Source of the DNA: Agromyces kandeliae
GTDB lineage: Bacteria > Actinomycetota > Actinomycetes > Actinomycetales > Microbacteriaceae
DNA length: 64,000 nucleotides
Assembly: GCF_009674665.1 (NCBI RefSeq)
Contig: NZ_WKJD01000012.1
Location: forward strand, 1 to 64,000
Direction: 5' to 3'
Shown here: piece after piece, positions 8,771-18,922 of the stretch
How the letters are laid out: each line of letters begins with the position of its first letter
How positions within the stretch are numbered: the stretch's first letter is position 1
The notes under the pieces: generated by a model
Database searches by the model: none
Told to the model about the DNA's origin: nothing
The model's input: the letters and a program-made list of their open reading frames with translations, nothing else
Program-made: the position numbers and the translations under genes

Positions 8771-10171
8771 GTGCGCGGTTCCCGGCCGGCGCGAGCCGAT
8801 GCAGAAGCCATGGCCGCCGCCGACGGCATCCGGAGGCGGCCTCCGACTCCCGTCACGCCTCACGCGACACCGAGCGGAACCGACCTGCCCACGACGTCGG
8901 CGTCCACGTTGATGCGTCTGCAGCGAACCGCCGGCAACACCGCCGTGACCGCTCACATGCAACGCGACGACGGAGCAGCCCCGGCGGTCGCACCGGCGGC
9001 GCCCGTCGCAGCCCCCGTTCCCGCCACGGCGCCACCGAGGATCGACTACGTGTTCCTGATGGGGAGTTCGAGGCGGGACTCGTTCTACGCGGCGGCCGAC
9101 CTGTACTTCCGTCAGCACGAGCCGGGCGCCCAGATCAATCGCGACAAGCGCACGCTCGCGGACGTCATCGCCCACGTGAACGCCGGTGCGGCACCGGCGC
9201 TCAGGATCATCATCGTGTCCCACGCCAACGAGGAGGGAAACCTCGGATTCTCAGTCGACGCCGCCGACCTGCGGCGGGACACCCGTCGAGGCGACCGGAA
9301 GCCGAGGATCGAGTTCAAGGAGCTCCGGGATGCCGTCGCCGGAGGCGCGTTGCCGATCGCGGATGTCGCGAAGATCGACGGCTCTACGAGGGTCGAGATC
9401 CGCGGCTGCAATATCGGACGCTCCACGCGGATGCTGGACGCCCTCGATCAGGCATTCGGCGGCGCCACGCAGGTCACGGCTCCGACGCACAAGCAGGAGT
9501 ACTCCGCACGAAGCGGCGGCCGGGGCAGGCCGAGGGTCACCGATGAAGCCCTCTTCCAGTACTCGATCGAGGACCCCGGGCACCCGACGGTGAGTTCCGC
9601 CGACCGAGGGGCGCGCTTCCGGGCGAAGTACCCCGATGTACCGGCACGGCTGTGGCCGGCCCTGCTCGCCGCCGCCAGGGAGAGGCACGTGAAGCGGAAG
9701 GCCTACGAGTGGACCGGCGTGAACCCCCCGGCCGACGACGCGGCCTCCGTATTCGCGCGGCTCGGCACCAATCGGATGTTCCCGGCCCGGCGTGGTTGGG
9801 TCGTCACCTACAAGGGACGGACGACGGTCGGAGACAACTGGCGTTTCGAGGTGCAGGCCGACCGCGTGACGTCGACCGCCTCCGAAACGAGGACGAGCTT
9901 CGTCCAGACGGCCATCCCTCCCGACGGTGCAGTGCTGAGGGAGCGGGAGATGGCGGACTCGGGCCGACCCGATGCCGCCGACTGGACCGTCGTGGACCGC
10001 ATCGTCGGCAGGAGGCTCGTGCGAACGGTGTATGCGGAGCACACCGAGTGGGTCATCAATCGACGGATCGTCGGGGCATCGGGTACGGCGCACCCGCCGA
10101 TGACGGACCCCACCTTCTTCGGGCAGTCGACCTTCACCCCGACGGTGGCGCCGAACCCTCCATCGCCGTGA
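8771..10171 (+). CDS. orphan contractile-injection-cargo-like protein with putative His/Cys core
   Basis: The protein is 466 residues if it starts at GTG 8771, which lies 6 bases after TACTGT (8759-8764) and fits a leaderless start. Residues 49-66 (MRLQRTAGNTAVTAHMQR) match the short LQR-x-x-GN-x-AV segment typical of DUF4157/extracellular-contractile-injection-associated proteins. A proline/alanine linker follows (about 67-90). The core (about 91-245) alternates predicted strands and helices, with IIIVSHANEEG (His151) and VEIRGCNIGRS (Cys213), a spacing that resembles caspase-like cysteine peptidases. The C-terminal half (250-466) is not recognised. There is no signal peptide. Codon use is less GC3-biased than its neighbours (e.g. 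aatatc, tatgcg), which hints at transfer. No contractile-system structural gene is nearby. The cargo role and the dyad are inference. Confidence 0.6.
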   Translation: MRGSRPARADAEAMAAADGIRRRPPTPVTPHATPSGTDLPTTSASTLMRLQRTAGNTAVTAHMQRDDGAAPAVAPAAPVAAPVPATAPPRIDYVFLMGSSRRDSFYAAADLYFRQHEPGAQINRDKRTLADVIAHVNAGAAPALRIIIVSHANEEGNLGFSVDAADLRRDTRRGDRKPRIEFKELRDAVAGGALPIADVAKIDGSTRVEIRGCNIGRSTRMLDALDQAFGGATQVTAPTHKQEYSARSGGRGRPRVTDEALFQYSIEDPGHPTVSSADRGARFRAKYPDVPARLWPALLAAARERHVKRKAYEWTGVNPPADDAASVFARLGTNRMFPARRGWVVTYKGRTTVGDNWRFEVQADRVTSTASETRTSFVQTAIPPDGAVLREREMADSGRPDAADWTVVDRIVGRRLVRTVYAEHTEWVINRRIVGASGTAHPPMTDPTFFGQSTFTPTVAPNPPSP

Positions 10172-10204
10172 TCCCCGACTGACGTCCGCCGTCGACGCAC
10201 GCAT

Positions 10205-10225
10205 CGGCCGGCCCGCGCCCGGCCG
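10205..10225. terminator. hairpin between convergent genes
   Basis: CGGCCGG (10205-10211) pairs perfectly with CCGGCCG (10219-10225) around a 7-base loop, in the 85-base gap between the cargo-like gene and purA, which converge. It may end both transcripts. Confidence 0.4.
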
Positions 10226-10256
10226 CGATCCACACGGACCGTGGCGTCGGCGCCGG

Positions 10257-11543
10257 CTAGTCGAGCAGGTCGTGCAGCTGCACGATCTCCTCGCGGCCGG
10301 GGCCGACGCCGATCGCCGAGAAGCGCGCGCCCGACATCGCCTCGAGCTCGCGCACGTAGCTCTGGGCGTTCGCGGGCAGGTCCTCGAACGAGCGCGCTCC
10401 CGAGATGTCCTCGGTCCAGCCGGGGAACTCCTCGTACACCGGCTTGGCGTGGTGGAAGTCGGACTGCGAGACCGGGACCTCCTCCATGATCACGCCGTCG
10501 ACGTCGTAGGCGACCGCGACGGGGATCCGGTCGATGCCGGTGAGCACGTCGAGCTTGGTCAGGACGAAGTCGGTCACGCCGTTGACGCGAGCCGTGTATC
10601 GGGCGATGGGCGCGTCGTACCAGCCCGTGCGACGACGACGCCCCGTCGTGGTGCCGAACTCGTGGCCCTTCTCGGCGAGGAACTCGCCCCATTCGTCGAA
10701 GAGCTCGGTCGGGAACGGACCCGAGCCGACGCGGGTCGTGTACGCCTTCACGATCCCGATGACGCGGTCGATGCGGTTCGGCGCGATGCCCGAGCCCGTG
10801 ACCGCGCCGCCCGACGTCGCATTGGACGAGGTCACGAACGGGTACGTGCCGTGGTCGACGTCGAGCATGGTCGCCTGGCCGCCCTCGAACAGCACGGTCT
10901 GGCCGGCCTCGAGCGCGCGGTGCAGCAGCAGCGAGGTGTCGGTCACCATGGGGCGAAGGCGCTCGACGTAGCCGAGCAGGTCGTCGACGATCTCGTCGAC
11001 GCCGATGGCGCGGCGGTTGTAGACCTTGACGAGCAGGTGGTTCTTCTGGTCGAGGGCCCCCTCGACCTTCTGCCGCAGGATGTTCTCGTCGAAGAGGTCC
11101 TGCATGCGGATGCCGACGCGATTGATCTTGTCGGCGTAGCTCGGGCCGATGCCGCGGCCCGTCGTGCCGATCTGGCGCTTGCCGAGGAAGCGCTCGGTGA
11201 CCTTGTCGAGCGTGCGGTGGTACTGCGTGATCACGTGCGCGTTCGCCGAGATCTTCAGCTGCGACGTGTCGACGCCGCGCGACTCGAGTCCCTCGATCTC
11301 CTCGAAGAGCACCTCGATGTCGACGACGACGCCGTTCGCGATCACGGGCGTGACGCCCGCCGTGAGGATGCCGGAGGGCAGCAGGTGCAGGGCGTACTTC
11401 TCGTCGCCGACGACGACCGTGTGCCCGGCGTTGTTGCCGCCGTTGAACTTGACGACGTAGTCCAGGCGCGAGGAGAGCAGGTCGGTCGCCTTGCCCTTGC
11501 CCTCATCGCCCCACTGTGCTCCGATCAGCACGACTGCGGGCAT
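10257..11543 (-). CDS. purA: adenylosuccinate synthetase
   Basis: This 428-residue enzyme joins IMP and aspartate using GTP to give adenylosuccinate, the first step from IMP to AMP in the cytoplasm. Visible signatures are the N-terminal [14 protein letters not shown] (P-loop and catalytic Asp), NNAGHT (catalytic His), [22 protein letters not shown] and the C-terminal TKLDVL guanine-binding motif. The length is normal. The start ATG at 11541-11543 follows GAGAGGA and lies 1 base after the stop of the DUF3151 gene, a pairing common in actinobacteria. Confidence 0.97.
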   Translation of the reverse strand: MPAVVLIGAQWGDEGKGKATDLLSSRLDYVVKFNGGNNAGHTVVVGDEKYALHLLPSGILTAGVTPVIANGVVVDIEVLFEEIEGLESRGVDTSQLKISANAHVITQYHRTLDKVTERFLGKRQIGTTGRGIGPSYADKINRVGIRMQDLFDENILRQKVEGALDQKNHLLVKVYNRRAIGVDEIVDDLLGYVERLRPMVTDTSLLLHRALEAGQTVLFEGGQATMLDVDHGTYPFVTSSNATSGGAVTGSGIAPNRIDRVIGIVKAYTTRVGSGPFPTELFDEWGEFLAEKGHEFGTTTGRRRRTGWYDAPIARYTARVNGVTDFVLTKLDVLTGIDRIPVAVAYDVDGVIMEEVPVSQSDFHHAKPVYEEFPGWTEDISGARSFEDLPANAQSYVRELEAMSGARFSAIGVGPGREEIVQLHDLLD

Positions 11544-11544
11544 G

Positions 11545-12084
11545 TCAGTCCTCTCGTGCCGCACCCGGCGCGGCGGATTCGTCGGACGGGTCGCCGTCCG
11601 TCGCCTCGGGCGACGGCAGGGGCGGCAGGGGATCCGTGATGACGCTGATGACCTGCGTGGGCGTGAACTCGGAGGCGATGCGCGCGGGCGCCTCGGCGTC
11701 GGCGGCCTCGAGGTCGGAGGCGGCGCGCGCGGCGCGCTCGTCGAGCCCGAGCCGCGCTGCGGCCCTGCGCTCGGCGTCGAGGGCGCGGAGGTACGCCCGG
11801 TTCGGCTCCTCGGACCACGAGACGGGCGAGCCCGGCTCCCAACCGGATGCCTCGAGCGAGCCGCGCGCGAGGTCGACGGCGACGACGGCGTACGCGAACG
11901 CGTCGAGCGCACGGCCCTCGGAGTCGGCGAGGTCGGCCAGTTCCGCCCAGGCGAGGGGCGATGACGGATGGTCGGCGACGACCCCGGCGACCGACGCCCG
12001 GTCGGCTTCGCTCAGTGCCCGCCTGACCTCGGGTTCGTCGGCGAGCACCGCCTCGGCCTCCGATGGGGTCTGTTCCTGAGTCAC
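11545..12084 (-). CDS. DUF3151 family protein
   Basis: This 179-residue soluble protein is acidic and alanine-rich. It contains [40 protein letters not shown] and [20 protein letters not shown], the repeat-like helical segments typical of actinobacterial DUF3151 proteins. The function is unknown. The start is placed at GTG 12084, which follows TACGGT (12095-12090) by 5 bases; a TTG six bases upstream falls next to the -10 box and is less likely. A single base separates it from purA, so the two are probably co-transcribed. Confidence 0.8.
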   Translation of the reverse strand: MTQEQTPSEAEAVLADEPEVRRALSEADRASVAGVVADHPSSPLAWAELADLADSEGRALDAFAYAVVAVDLARGSLEASGWEPGSPVSWSEEPNRAYLRALDAERRAAARLGLDERAARAASDLEAADAEAPARIASEFTPTQVISVITDPLPPLPSPEATDGDPSDESAAPGAARED

Positions 12085-12145
12085 ACTCAACCGTAACGCA
12101 TGGGGTTCCGGCGGCCCGGGAGCGCGGCGCGGTCGTGCGCGCGCC

Positions 12146-12925
12146 TCAGGGCCTGCGCCGCACGACCGGCGTCACCTCGGCCAGCGCGGGCCCGAGCCCG
12201 AGGTCGACGAGGACGACCCGGCCGGCGAGCGCGGCGGCGGGGTCGAGCAGCAGGCCCGCCTTCACGGCGCCCATGGTCACGGTCACGTCGGCGGGCAGCA
12301 CCGTCGGGTCGGGCACGCGGCCGTCGTCGGGCGAGATCCCGCTCGGCAGGTCGACTGCGACGACGAGCGGATGCCGCGTGCCGCGCCCCGCACGCGCGAC
12401 CCATCCGGTGCCGAGCGTCGCGCGCACGCGCGCCACGACCTCGCGCGCCCTCCCCCGCAGCGCGGGGCTCGCGGCGGCGCCGATGCCGAGGATGCCGTCG
12501 ATGAGCACGTCGGCCGCCGCGACGACCTCGGAGAAGGTCACCGGGTCCGTGTCCGGGTCGAGGTCGCGGGCCCCCGCGGCGTGCGCGGCCTCGGCGCCGC
12601 CGTCGTGCAGGCGCGAGCCGATCGCCGCGATCCGGACGTCGGCGCCGCGTGCGGCGAGGTGCGCGCCCGCGAAGAGCGCGTCGCCGCCGTTGTCTCCGGA
12701 CCCGGCGAGCACGAGGACCAGCGGTCGCGCTGCGGCATCCGTCCCTCGGTCGCTGGTGATGCCGTTCGCGCCGAGGAGCCCGGAGACCTCGTCGGCGAGC
12801 GCCTCGGCCGCGCGCCGCATGAGGGGCTCGCCCGCCTCGAGCAGCGGTCGCTCAGCCGCGCGGACCTGCTCGGCCGTGTAGCCGTCGCGCGGCGACGGGG
12901 CGGCGGAGCGGGCATCGGCGTCCAT
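12146..12925 (-). CDS. nnrE: NAD(P)H-hydrate epimerase (YjeF N-terminal domain)
   Basis: The 259-residue protein covers only the YjeF N-terminal Rossmann-like domain. It shows YTAEQVRAAE, LVLAGSGDNGGDALFAGAHLAARG (nucleotide loop), DGILGIG and VAVDLPSGISPDDG. It would epimerise R- and S-NAD(P)HX, the damaged hydrated cofactors, in the repair pathway. The ADP-dependent dehydratase domain found in bifunctional Nnr proteins is missing, so the dehydratase must be elsewhere. The start is ATG 12925, 7 bases after TAGGCT (12938-12933), a leaderless start. Confidence 0.85.
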   Translation of the reverse strand: MDADARSAAPSPRDGYTAEQVRAAERPLLEAGEPLMRRAAEALADEVSGLLGANGITSDRGTDAAARPLVLVLAGSGDNGGDALFAGAHLAARGADVRIAAIGSRLHDGGAEAAHAAGARDLDPDTDPVTFSEVVAAADVLIDGILGIGAAASPALRGRAREVVARVRATLGTGWVARAGRGTRHPLVVAVDLPSGISPDDGRVPDPTVLPADVTVTMGAVKAGLLLDPAAALAGRVVLVDLGLGPALAEVTPVVRRRP

Positions 12926-12993
12926 GCGCCCGAGCCTACGCCGAGGCATCCGCATCGCCACCGGTTCGTGAGCTCGCGGGCCCGCGCACGCGA

Positions 12994-13023
12994 GAGGGGC
13001 CGGGCCGGTCGGCCCGACCCCTC
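12994..13023 (-). terminator. hairpin terminator of the subtilase gene
   Basis: Arms 12994-13006 and 13011-13023 pair at 12 of 13 positions around the loop GGTC. The hairpin begins 20 bases past the stop of the leftward protease gene. No T-run follows. Confidence 0.7.
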
Positions 13024-13043
13024 ACGGTCGATCGCTCAGCGCG

Positions 13044-14486
13044 TCACTGGACGACGTTGAACGCGTTGACGTTGCCGGCTCCGTAGAAGCCGTTGCGCTC
13101 GCCGCCGGTGCAGGTCGCCGGGTAGCCGGGACGCGGCTCGTAGACGCCCTCCGGGCACTCGAGTGCGGTGGCGGTGCGCTCGAGGAACGATGCGAGCTGG
13201 CCGACCTTCATGTCGGGGTGCGCCGAGATCGCCAGCGCCGCGACGCCGGCCGCGTGCGGCCCCGCCATCGACGTGCCCTGCGACCAGCCCCAGCCGCCCG
13301 GGACGGTCGAGAGCACGGCGTCCGTGATGGTGGACGACGCGCCACCGGTGCGGAAGCGCGTGTCACCGCCGGGTGCCGTCACGTCGACGACGCCCTGGCC
13401 GTACGAGGAGTAGTAGCTCTTCTGCTCGGTCGGGCCGACGGCCGACACGGTCACGACGCCGGGCGCCTCGGCGGGCAGGTCGCGGCACGCGCCGTTGACG
13501 GTGCGCTCCTCGACCGGGCCGCTGCCGTCGTTCGGGCTGCCGTCGTCGATGAACTTGTGCTGCAGGTCGACGTTGCTGTTGCCGGCCGAGGCGATCGTCA
13601 GGGTGCCCTTCGACTGCGAGTAGCTCAGTGCGCGCTGCACCGCCTGCCAGACCGGACGCTGGCGCGGGTCGTTCACGCAGTTGAACTCCCACGGGTCGAT
13701 GTAATAGCTGTTGTTCGTGATCGGCATGCCGTGGTCGGCCGCCCAGAGGTACGCGCAGACCGCGGCCTCGGGGAAGATGTAGCCGTCGTCGTTCACGACC
13801 TTCACCGAGGCGACCTTCACGCCGGGCGCGACGCCCGCGATGCCCACGCCGTTGATCGCCGCGGCGATCGTGCCGGCGACGTGCGTGCCGTGCGACGACG
13901 TCGTGTTCTTCCACGCGGCCGGGTCGGTGTCGACGACGCCGCCGAGGCACGAGGCGCTCTGGTCGAACGCGACCTGCGACGCGAGGTCGGGGTGCGTGTA
14001 GTCGATGCCCGAGTCGAGCACGCCGACGACGACCGACGGGTCGCCCGTGGTCACCGCGTGCGCCTCGGGCACGTCGATCTGCTCCATGTCCCACTGGTAG
14101 CTCCAGTAGGGCTCTGCCGTCGGGTCGCCGGTCGCCTCGAGGGCGGACTCGTCGAGCACCTCGATGGTCTCGTCGTCGATCAGCGTGGTGCCGAGCCCGT
14201 CGGTCGAGGCGACGGACTGCACGCCCGCCCCGACGACCGAGGTCTCGAACGACGTGTTCGTCGACGACGCGACGAGCACGCCGATCTGGTCGTAGCTGGC
14301 GACGACGGTGCCGCCGGCCGCCGCGACGCGCTTCGCGGCGGCCTTCGTGTTCGCGCCCTGCGGCGCGAGCACGAGGTAGGTGCTCTCCGGGCCGACCGCG
14401 GCGGCGGGCACGGCGGCCGCCGTCCCGACCAGGCCCACGGCCAGGGCGACGGCGGATGCCGCGCCGATCACCTTGTGGTTCCTCAT
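13044..14486 (-). CDS. secreted S8 (subtilisin-like) serine protease
   Basis: This 480-residue pre-pro-protease has a signal peptide (about residues 1-30), an inhibitor-like propeptide (about 35-110: TYLVLAPQG...GGTVVASYDQIGVLVAS), and a peptidase domain with the triad Asp158 (GVLDSGIDYTHPD), His199 (SSHGTHVAG) and Ser406 (GTSMAGPHAAG). Asn in ASAGNSN provides the oxyanion hole. Cysteines 180 and those near the C-terminus could form disulfides. There is no C-terminal anchor, so it is secreted. The ATG follows GGAGACAGG. It stands as a single gene between nnrE and argG and ends at a hairpin. Confidence 0.93.
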   Translation of the reverse strand: MRNHKVIGAASAVALAVGLVGTAAAVPAAAVGPESTYLVLAPQGANTKAAAKRVAAAGGTVVASYDQIGVLVASSTNTSFETSVVGAGVQSVASTDGLGTTLIDDETIEVLDESALEATGDPTAEPYWSYQWDMEQIDVPEAHAVTTGDPSVVVGVLDSGIDYTHPDLASQVAFDQSASCLGGVVDTDPAAWKNTTSSHGTHVAGTIAAAINGVGIAGVAPGVKVASVKVVNDDGYIFPEAAVCAYLWAADHGMPITNNSYYIDPWEFNCVNDPRQRPVWQAVQRALSYSQSKGTLTIASAGNSNVDLQHKFIDDGSPNDGSGPVEERTVNGACRDLPAEAPGVVTVSAVGPTEQKSYYSSYGQGVVDVTAPGGDTRFRTGGASSTITDAVLSTVPGGWGWSQGTSMAGPHAAGVAALAISAHPDMKVGQLASFLERTATALECPEGVYEPRPGYPATCTGGERNGFYGAGNVNAFNVVQ

Positions 14487-14640
14487 CCTGTCTCCGTTCG
14501 ATGTGCGTGGAGTGGTGCACCGACGGCAGCTTGGGCCGTCGGACCGGCGTGTCCAGTGGATGCGACGATCGGCGGCGTCGGTGTAGGGCCGCGCGGCCGG
14601 TTCGGCGAGCCTATCGGCGCGCCCCCCGTCCGGGGGATAG

Positions 14641-16122
<1,482 letters not shown>

Positions 16123-16225
16123 GGTCGCCCGACCCTCGCGCGCACGCCCGATCGGGTGGGATACTCGGGCGACATCCGCTGCCCCGCGCCGGGGCCGCGT
16201 GATCGCGACCGCTCGGGAGGCTGCG

Positions 16226-16264
16226 ATGGACGACCGATTCGACCGACGGGGTGGCCGGGCGTGA
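16226..16264 (+). CDS. 12-codon leader ORF overlapping the cardiolipin synthase start
   Basis: ATG at 16226 follows GGGAGG by a good spacing and opens a 12-residue frame (MDDRFDRRGGRA). Its TGA (16262-16264) overlaps the GTG start of cls in a GTGA arrangement. The cls start itself has no convincing ribosome site, so translation of this leader probably delivers ribosomes to cls. The peptide is Arg/Asp-rich and resembles nothing known. The coupling is inference from the overlap and the strong ribosome site. Confidence 0.5.
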   Translation: MDDRFDRRGGRA

Positions 16265-17736
16265 GCGGCGGGGAGTGGTCGGCGCTCATCGGCGGCATCG
16301 TGATCGTCGCCGACTGGGTGATCCGCATCGCGGCGCTCATCATCATCCCCCGGGAGCGGAAGCCGACGGCGGCGATGGCGTGGCTGCTTGCCATCTTCCT
16401 GATCCCCTTCATCGGCATCCTGCTCTACCTCCTCATCGGCAACATCCGCCTGCCGAAGCGACGGATGGAGCGCCAGGAGGAGGCCGACCGCATGATCGCG
16501 GAGCGGACCGCGAACGTCGACCTCGTCGCCGACCACGACGCCTGGCCGGCGTGGTTCGACTCGGCGGTCGCGCAGAACACCCGGCTGACCGGCCTCCCCG
16601 CGACGTCCGGCAACCGCGCGACCCTCATCGACGACTACCAGGGCTCGATCGACGCGATGGCGGCGGACATCGCGACCGCGACGCGCTTCGTGCACGTCGA
16701 GTTCTTCATCGTCGCGCTCGACGACACGACCCGGGGCTTCTTCGCGGCCATGGAGGACGCGGTGCGGCGCGGCGTGACGGTCCGGCTGCTCATGGACCAC
16801 ATCTCCTCGGCGAAGGTGCCGGTCCACAAGGAGACGATCGCCGAGCTCGACCGGATCGGGGTCGAGTGGCACTACCTGCTCCCGGTGCGGCCGTTCAAGG
16901 GCGAGTGGCAGCGGCCCGACCTGCGCAACCACCGCAAGATCGTGGTCGTCGACGGCCTGGTCGGGCACATGGGGTCGCAGAACCTCATCGACCGCAGCTA
17001 CGACTCGCCGAAGAACCTCAAACGCGGCCTGAAGTGGCAGGAGCTGGTCGCCCGGGTCACCGGTCCGGCCGTGGTCGAGCTCAACGCGGTCTTCCGCTCC
17101 GACTGGTTCGCGGAGACGGGCGTCGTGCTCGGCGACGAGGCCAACACCCGGGTGGAGGAACTGGCGATCGACACCTCGCCCGAGGCGCTCGATTGCCAGG
17201 TGGTCCCGAGCGGTCCGGCGTTCGAGGCCGAGAACAACCTCCGCCAGTTCCTCACGCTCGTGAATTCGGCCCAGGAGCGCGTCATCATCACCAGCCCCTA
17301 CTTCGTGCCCGACGAGGCGATGCTGTACGCGATCACGTCCGCGCGGCTGCGGGGGCTCGACGTCGAGCTGTTCGTCTCGGAGATCGGCGATCAGGGCGGG
17401 GTCTGGCACGCCCAGCGCTCGTACTACCGCGCCCTGCTGACCGCCGGCGTGCGGATCTGGCTGTACCCGGGCCCGTTCATCCTGCACGCGAAGCACCTGT
17501 CGATCGACGAGGACGTCGCGGTGATCGGCTCGAGCAACATGGACATCCGGTCGTTCGCGCTGAACTTCGAGGTCACGATGCTCGTGCGCGGGGCGTCGTT
17601 CGTGGCCGGCATGCGCGACGTCGAGGCGCGCTATCGAGAGCTCGGCCGCGAGCTCACGCTCGAGGAGTGGAACCGCCAGCCCGCATCCGCGACCTTCCTC
17701 GACGGCATCGCGCGGCTCACCTCGGCGCTGCAGTAG
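16261..17736 (+). CDS. cls: cardiolipin synthase (phospholipase D family)
   Basis: The 491-residue membrane enzyme starts with two hydrophobic segments (about residues 5-27 and 37-58). It has two phospholipase D motifs: HRKIVVVDG in the first half and HAKHLSIDED in the second, each followed by the expected GSQN/GSSNMD. It would join two phosphatidylglycerol molecules, or a related lipid pair, to cardiolipin at the cytoplasmic membrane. The start is GTG at 16261, overlapping a 12-codon leader. The length is usual for the bacterial family. A phosphatase- or nuclease-like activity is unlikely given the membrane segments. Confidence 0.9.
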   Translation: MSGGEWSALIGGIVIVADWVIRIAALIIIPRERKPTAAMAWLLAIFLIPFIGILLYLLIGNIRLPKRRMERQEEADRMIAERTANVDLVADHDAWPAWFDSAVAQNTRLTGLPATSGNRATLIDDYQGSIDAMAADIATATRFVHVEFFIVALDDTTRGFFAAMEDAVRRGVTVRLLMDHISSAKVPVHKETIAELDRIGVEWHYLLPVRPFKGEWQRPDLRNHRKIVVVDGLVGHMGSQNLIDRSYDSPKNLKRGLKWQELVARVTGPAVVELNAVFRSDWFAETGVVLGDEANTRVEELAIDTSPEALDCQVVPSGPAFEAENNLRQFLTLVNSAQERVIITSPYFVPDEAMLYAITSARLRGLDVELFVSEIGDQGGVWHAQRSYYRALLTAGVRIWLYPGPFILHAKHLSIDEDVAVIGSSNMDIRSFALNFEVTMLVRGASFVAGMRDVEARYRELGRELTLEEWNRQPASATFLDGIARLTSALQ

Positions 17737-17764
17737 GTCGTCGCCGATGCCGTGACGGATGCCG

Positions 17765-18133
17765 CTACGCCGGCGTCTGCTGGTGCGCGGCCACGTGCCA
17801 CGCGCCGTCGGCGTAGAGGTAGGTCGTCGACATCCTGAGGTCGGCGACGTCGTCGCCGCGCCGCGCGACCGCTCGGTAGGCGAGGATGCCGGCGCGGTCG
17901 CCGAGTCGGACGATCGCCGGCTCGCGGATCTCGTAGGCGTCCCACGGCGGGGCGCTCCGGAATGCGGCGATGACGTCGTCGCGGCCGAGGACCGCGCCCT
18001 CGACGATCATGAGCGCGTCACGGGTCATGGCGCGGGCGTAGTGCTCGCCGCCGTGGCCGTCGAGGATGGCGCGCCATCCGGCGTGCTCCTCGTGCAGGAG
18101 TCGGGCGGGCAGATCGTCGGTGATCTCGGTCAT
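17765..18133 (-). CDS. SnoaL/DUF4440-like NTF2-fold protein
   Basis: This 122-residue protein has the short alpha+beta cone layout of the NTF2-like group: a helical start (LHEEHAGWRAILDGHGGEHY), a middle LGRDDVIAAFRSAPPWDAYEI, and closing strands AGILAYRAVARRGD and STTYLYADGAWHVAAHQQTP. Such proteins are small enzymes or ligand binders with varied roles; none can be assigned. The start is ATG 18133, 7 bases after TAGCGT (18146-18141). The TetR gene lies upstream on the same strand, separated by a 109-base gap. Confidence 0.75.
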   Translation of the reverse strand: MTEITDDLPARLLHEEHAGWRAILDGHGGEHYARAMTRDALMIVEGAVLGRDDVIAAFRSAPPWDAYEIREPAIVRLGDRAGILAYRAVARRGDDVADLRMSTTYLYADGAWHVAAHQQTPA

Positions 18134-18242
18134 GGCAGCCACGCTACGCCCACATCCGCTCGCGGCGCTCGGAGATCGCGGAACGCGCCGCGGCGAGCAC
18201 GGCTCCGTCCGCGTGTGCGGCGCCGCGGAGCGCCGCGATCGG

Positions 18243-18875
18243 TCAGTGCGTGACGGCCCAGCGGCTCCGGTCCGGCGTGGCGCGCGAGCGGACGAGCATG
18301 CCCGGCTCGAGCCCGAGCCGCTCCTCGGCGGTACGGAAGGCGATGCGGTCGGACTCCTCCTCGTCGATGAGTCCGAGCGCGTGGTGCTGCACGGCGAGGC
18401 CGTCGATGAGGGCCGTGAGCGTGCGTGCGTCGGCGTCCGGGTCCGCGCTCGTGCCGTCGCCGGCGGCGACGATGCGACGGATGATCCCCGCCAGGCGCAG
18501 GTCCGACTCGCGGTGGTGGCGCGTGAGCGAGGCGTGCAGCTCCGGGTTGCGCGGTGCCTCGCTCCACGCGTCGATCCAGACGAAGTAGTGGTCGCGCGGG
18601 GTCGTCGAGAGCCAGTCGGCGAGCGCGGGGATCGGCTCGAGCCGCGTCGCGAGTTCCTCGTCCTCGGCGGCCTCGGCGAGCACGGCCGCGTCGAACGCCG
18701 CGGCGACGAGCTGCTCGCGCGTGGCGAAGTAGTGGCGGATGAGGCCGTGGACGACCCCCACCTCGGCGGCGACGTCGCGGAGGGTGACGCGCGCGAAGCC
18801 GTCGCGGGCGACCAGGCGGAGCGTCGCGGCGATGATCTGCTCGCGGCGCTCGGCGGGGTCCAGTCGGGTGGCCAT
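18243..18875 (-). CDS. TetR-family transcriptional regulator
   Basis: This 210-residue repressor-type protein has an N-terminal helix-turn-helix (about residues 8-55: RREQIIAATLRLVARDG, VTLRDVAAEVGVVHGLIRHYF) and a BetI-like C-terminal ligand domain. The start is ATG 18875, 6 bases after TACCAT. A GGAGG touches the ATG directly and is too close to act as a ribosome site, so leaderless initiation is preferred. Targets are unknown; the neighbouring NTF2-fold gene is one possibility. Confidence 0.88.
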   Translation of the reverse strand: MATRLDPAERREQIIAATLRLVARDGFARVTLRDVAAEVGVVHGLIRHYFATREQLVAAAFDAAVLAEAAEDEELATRLEPIPALADWLSTTPRDHYFVWIDAWSEAPRNPELHASLTRHHRESDLRLAGIIRRIVAAGDGTSADPDADARTLTALIDGLAVQHHALGLIDEEESDRIAFRTAEERLGLEPGMLVRSRATPDRSRWAVTH

Positions 18876-18922
18876 CCTCCGATGGTAGGCCGCTCTTGTC
18901 CGCGCGGCCAATCACTCCCGCG

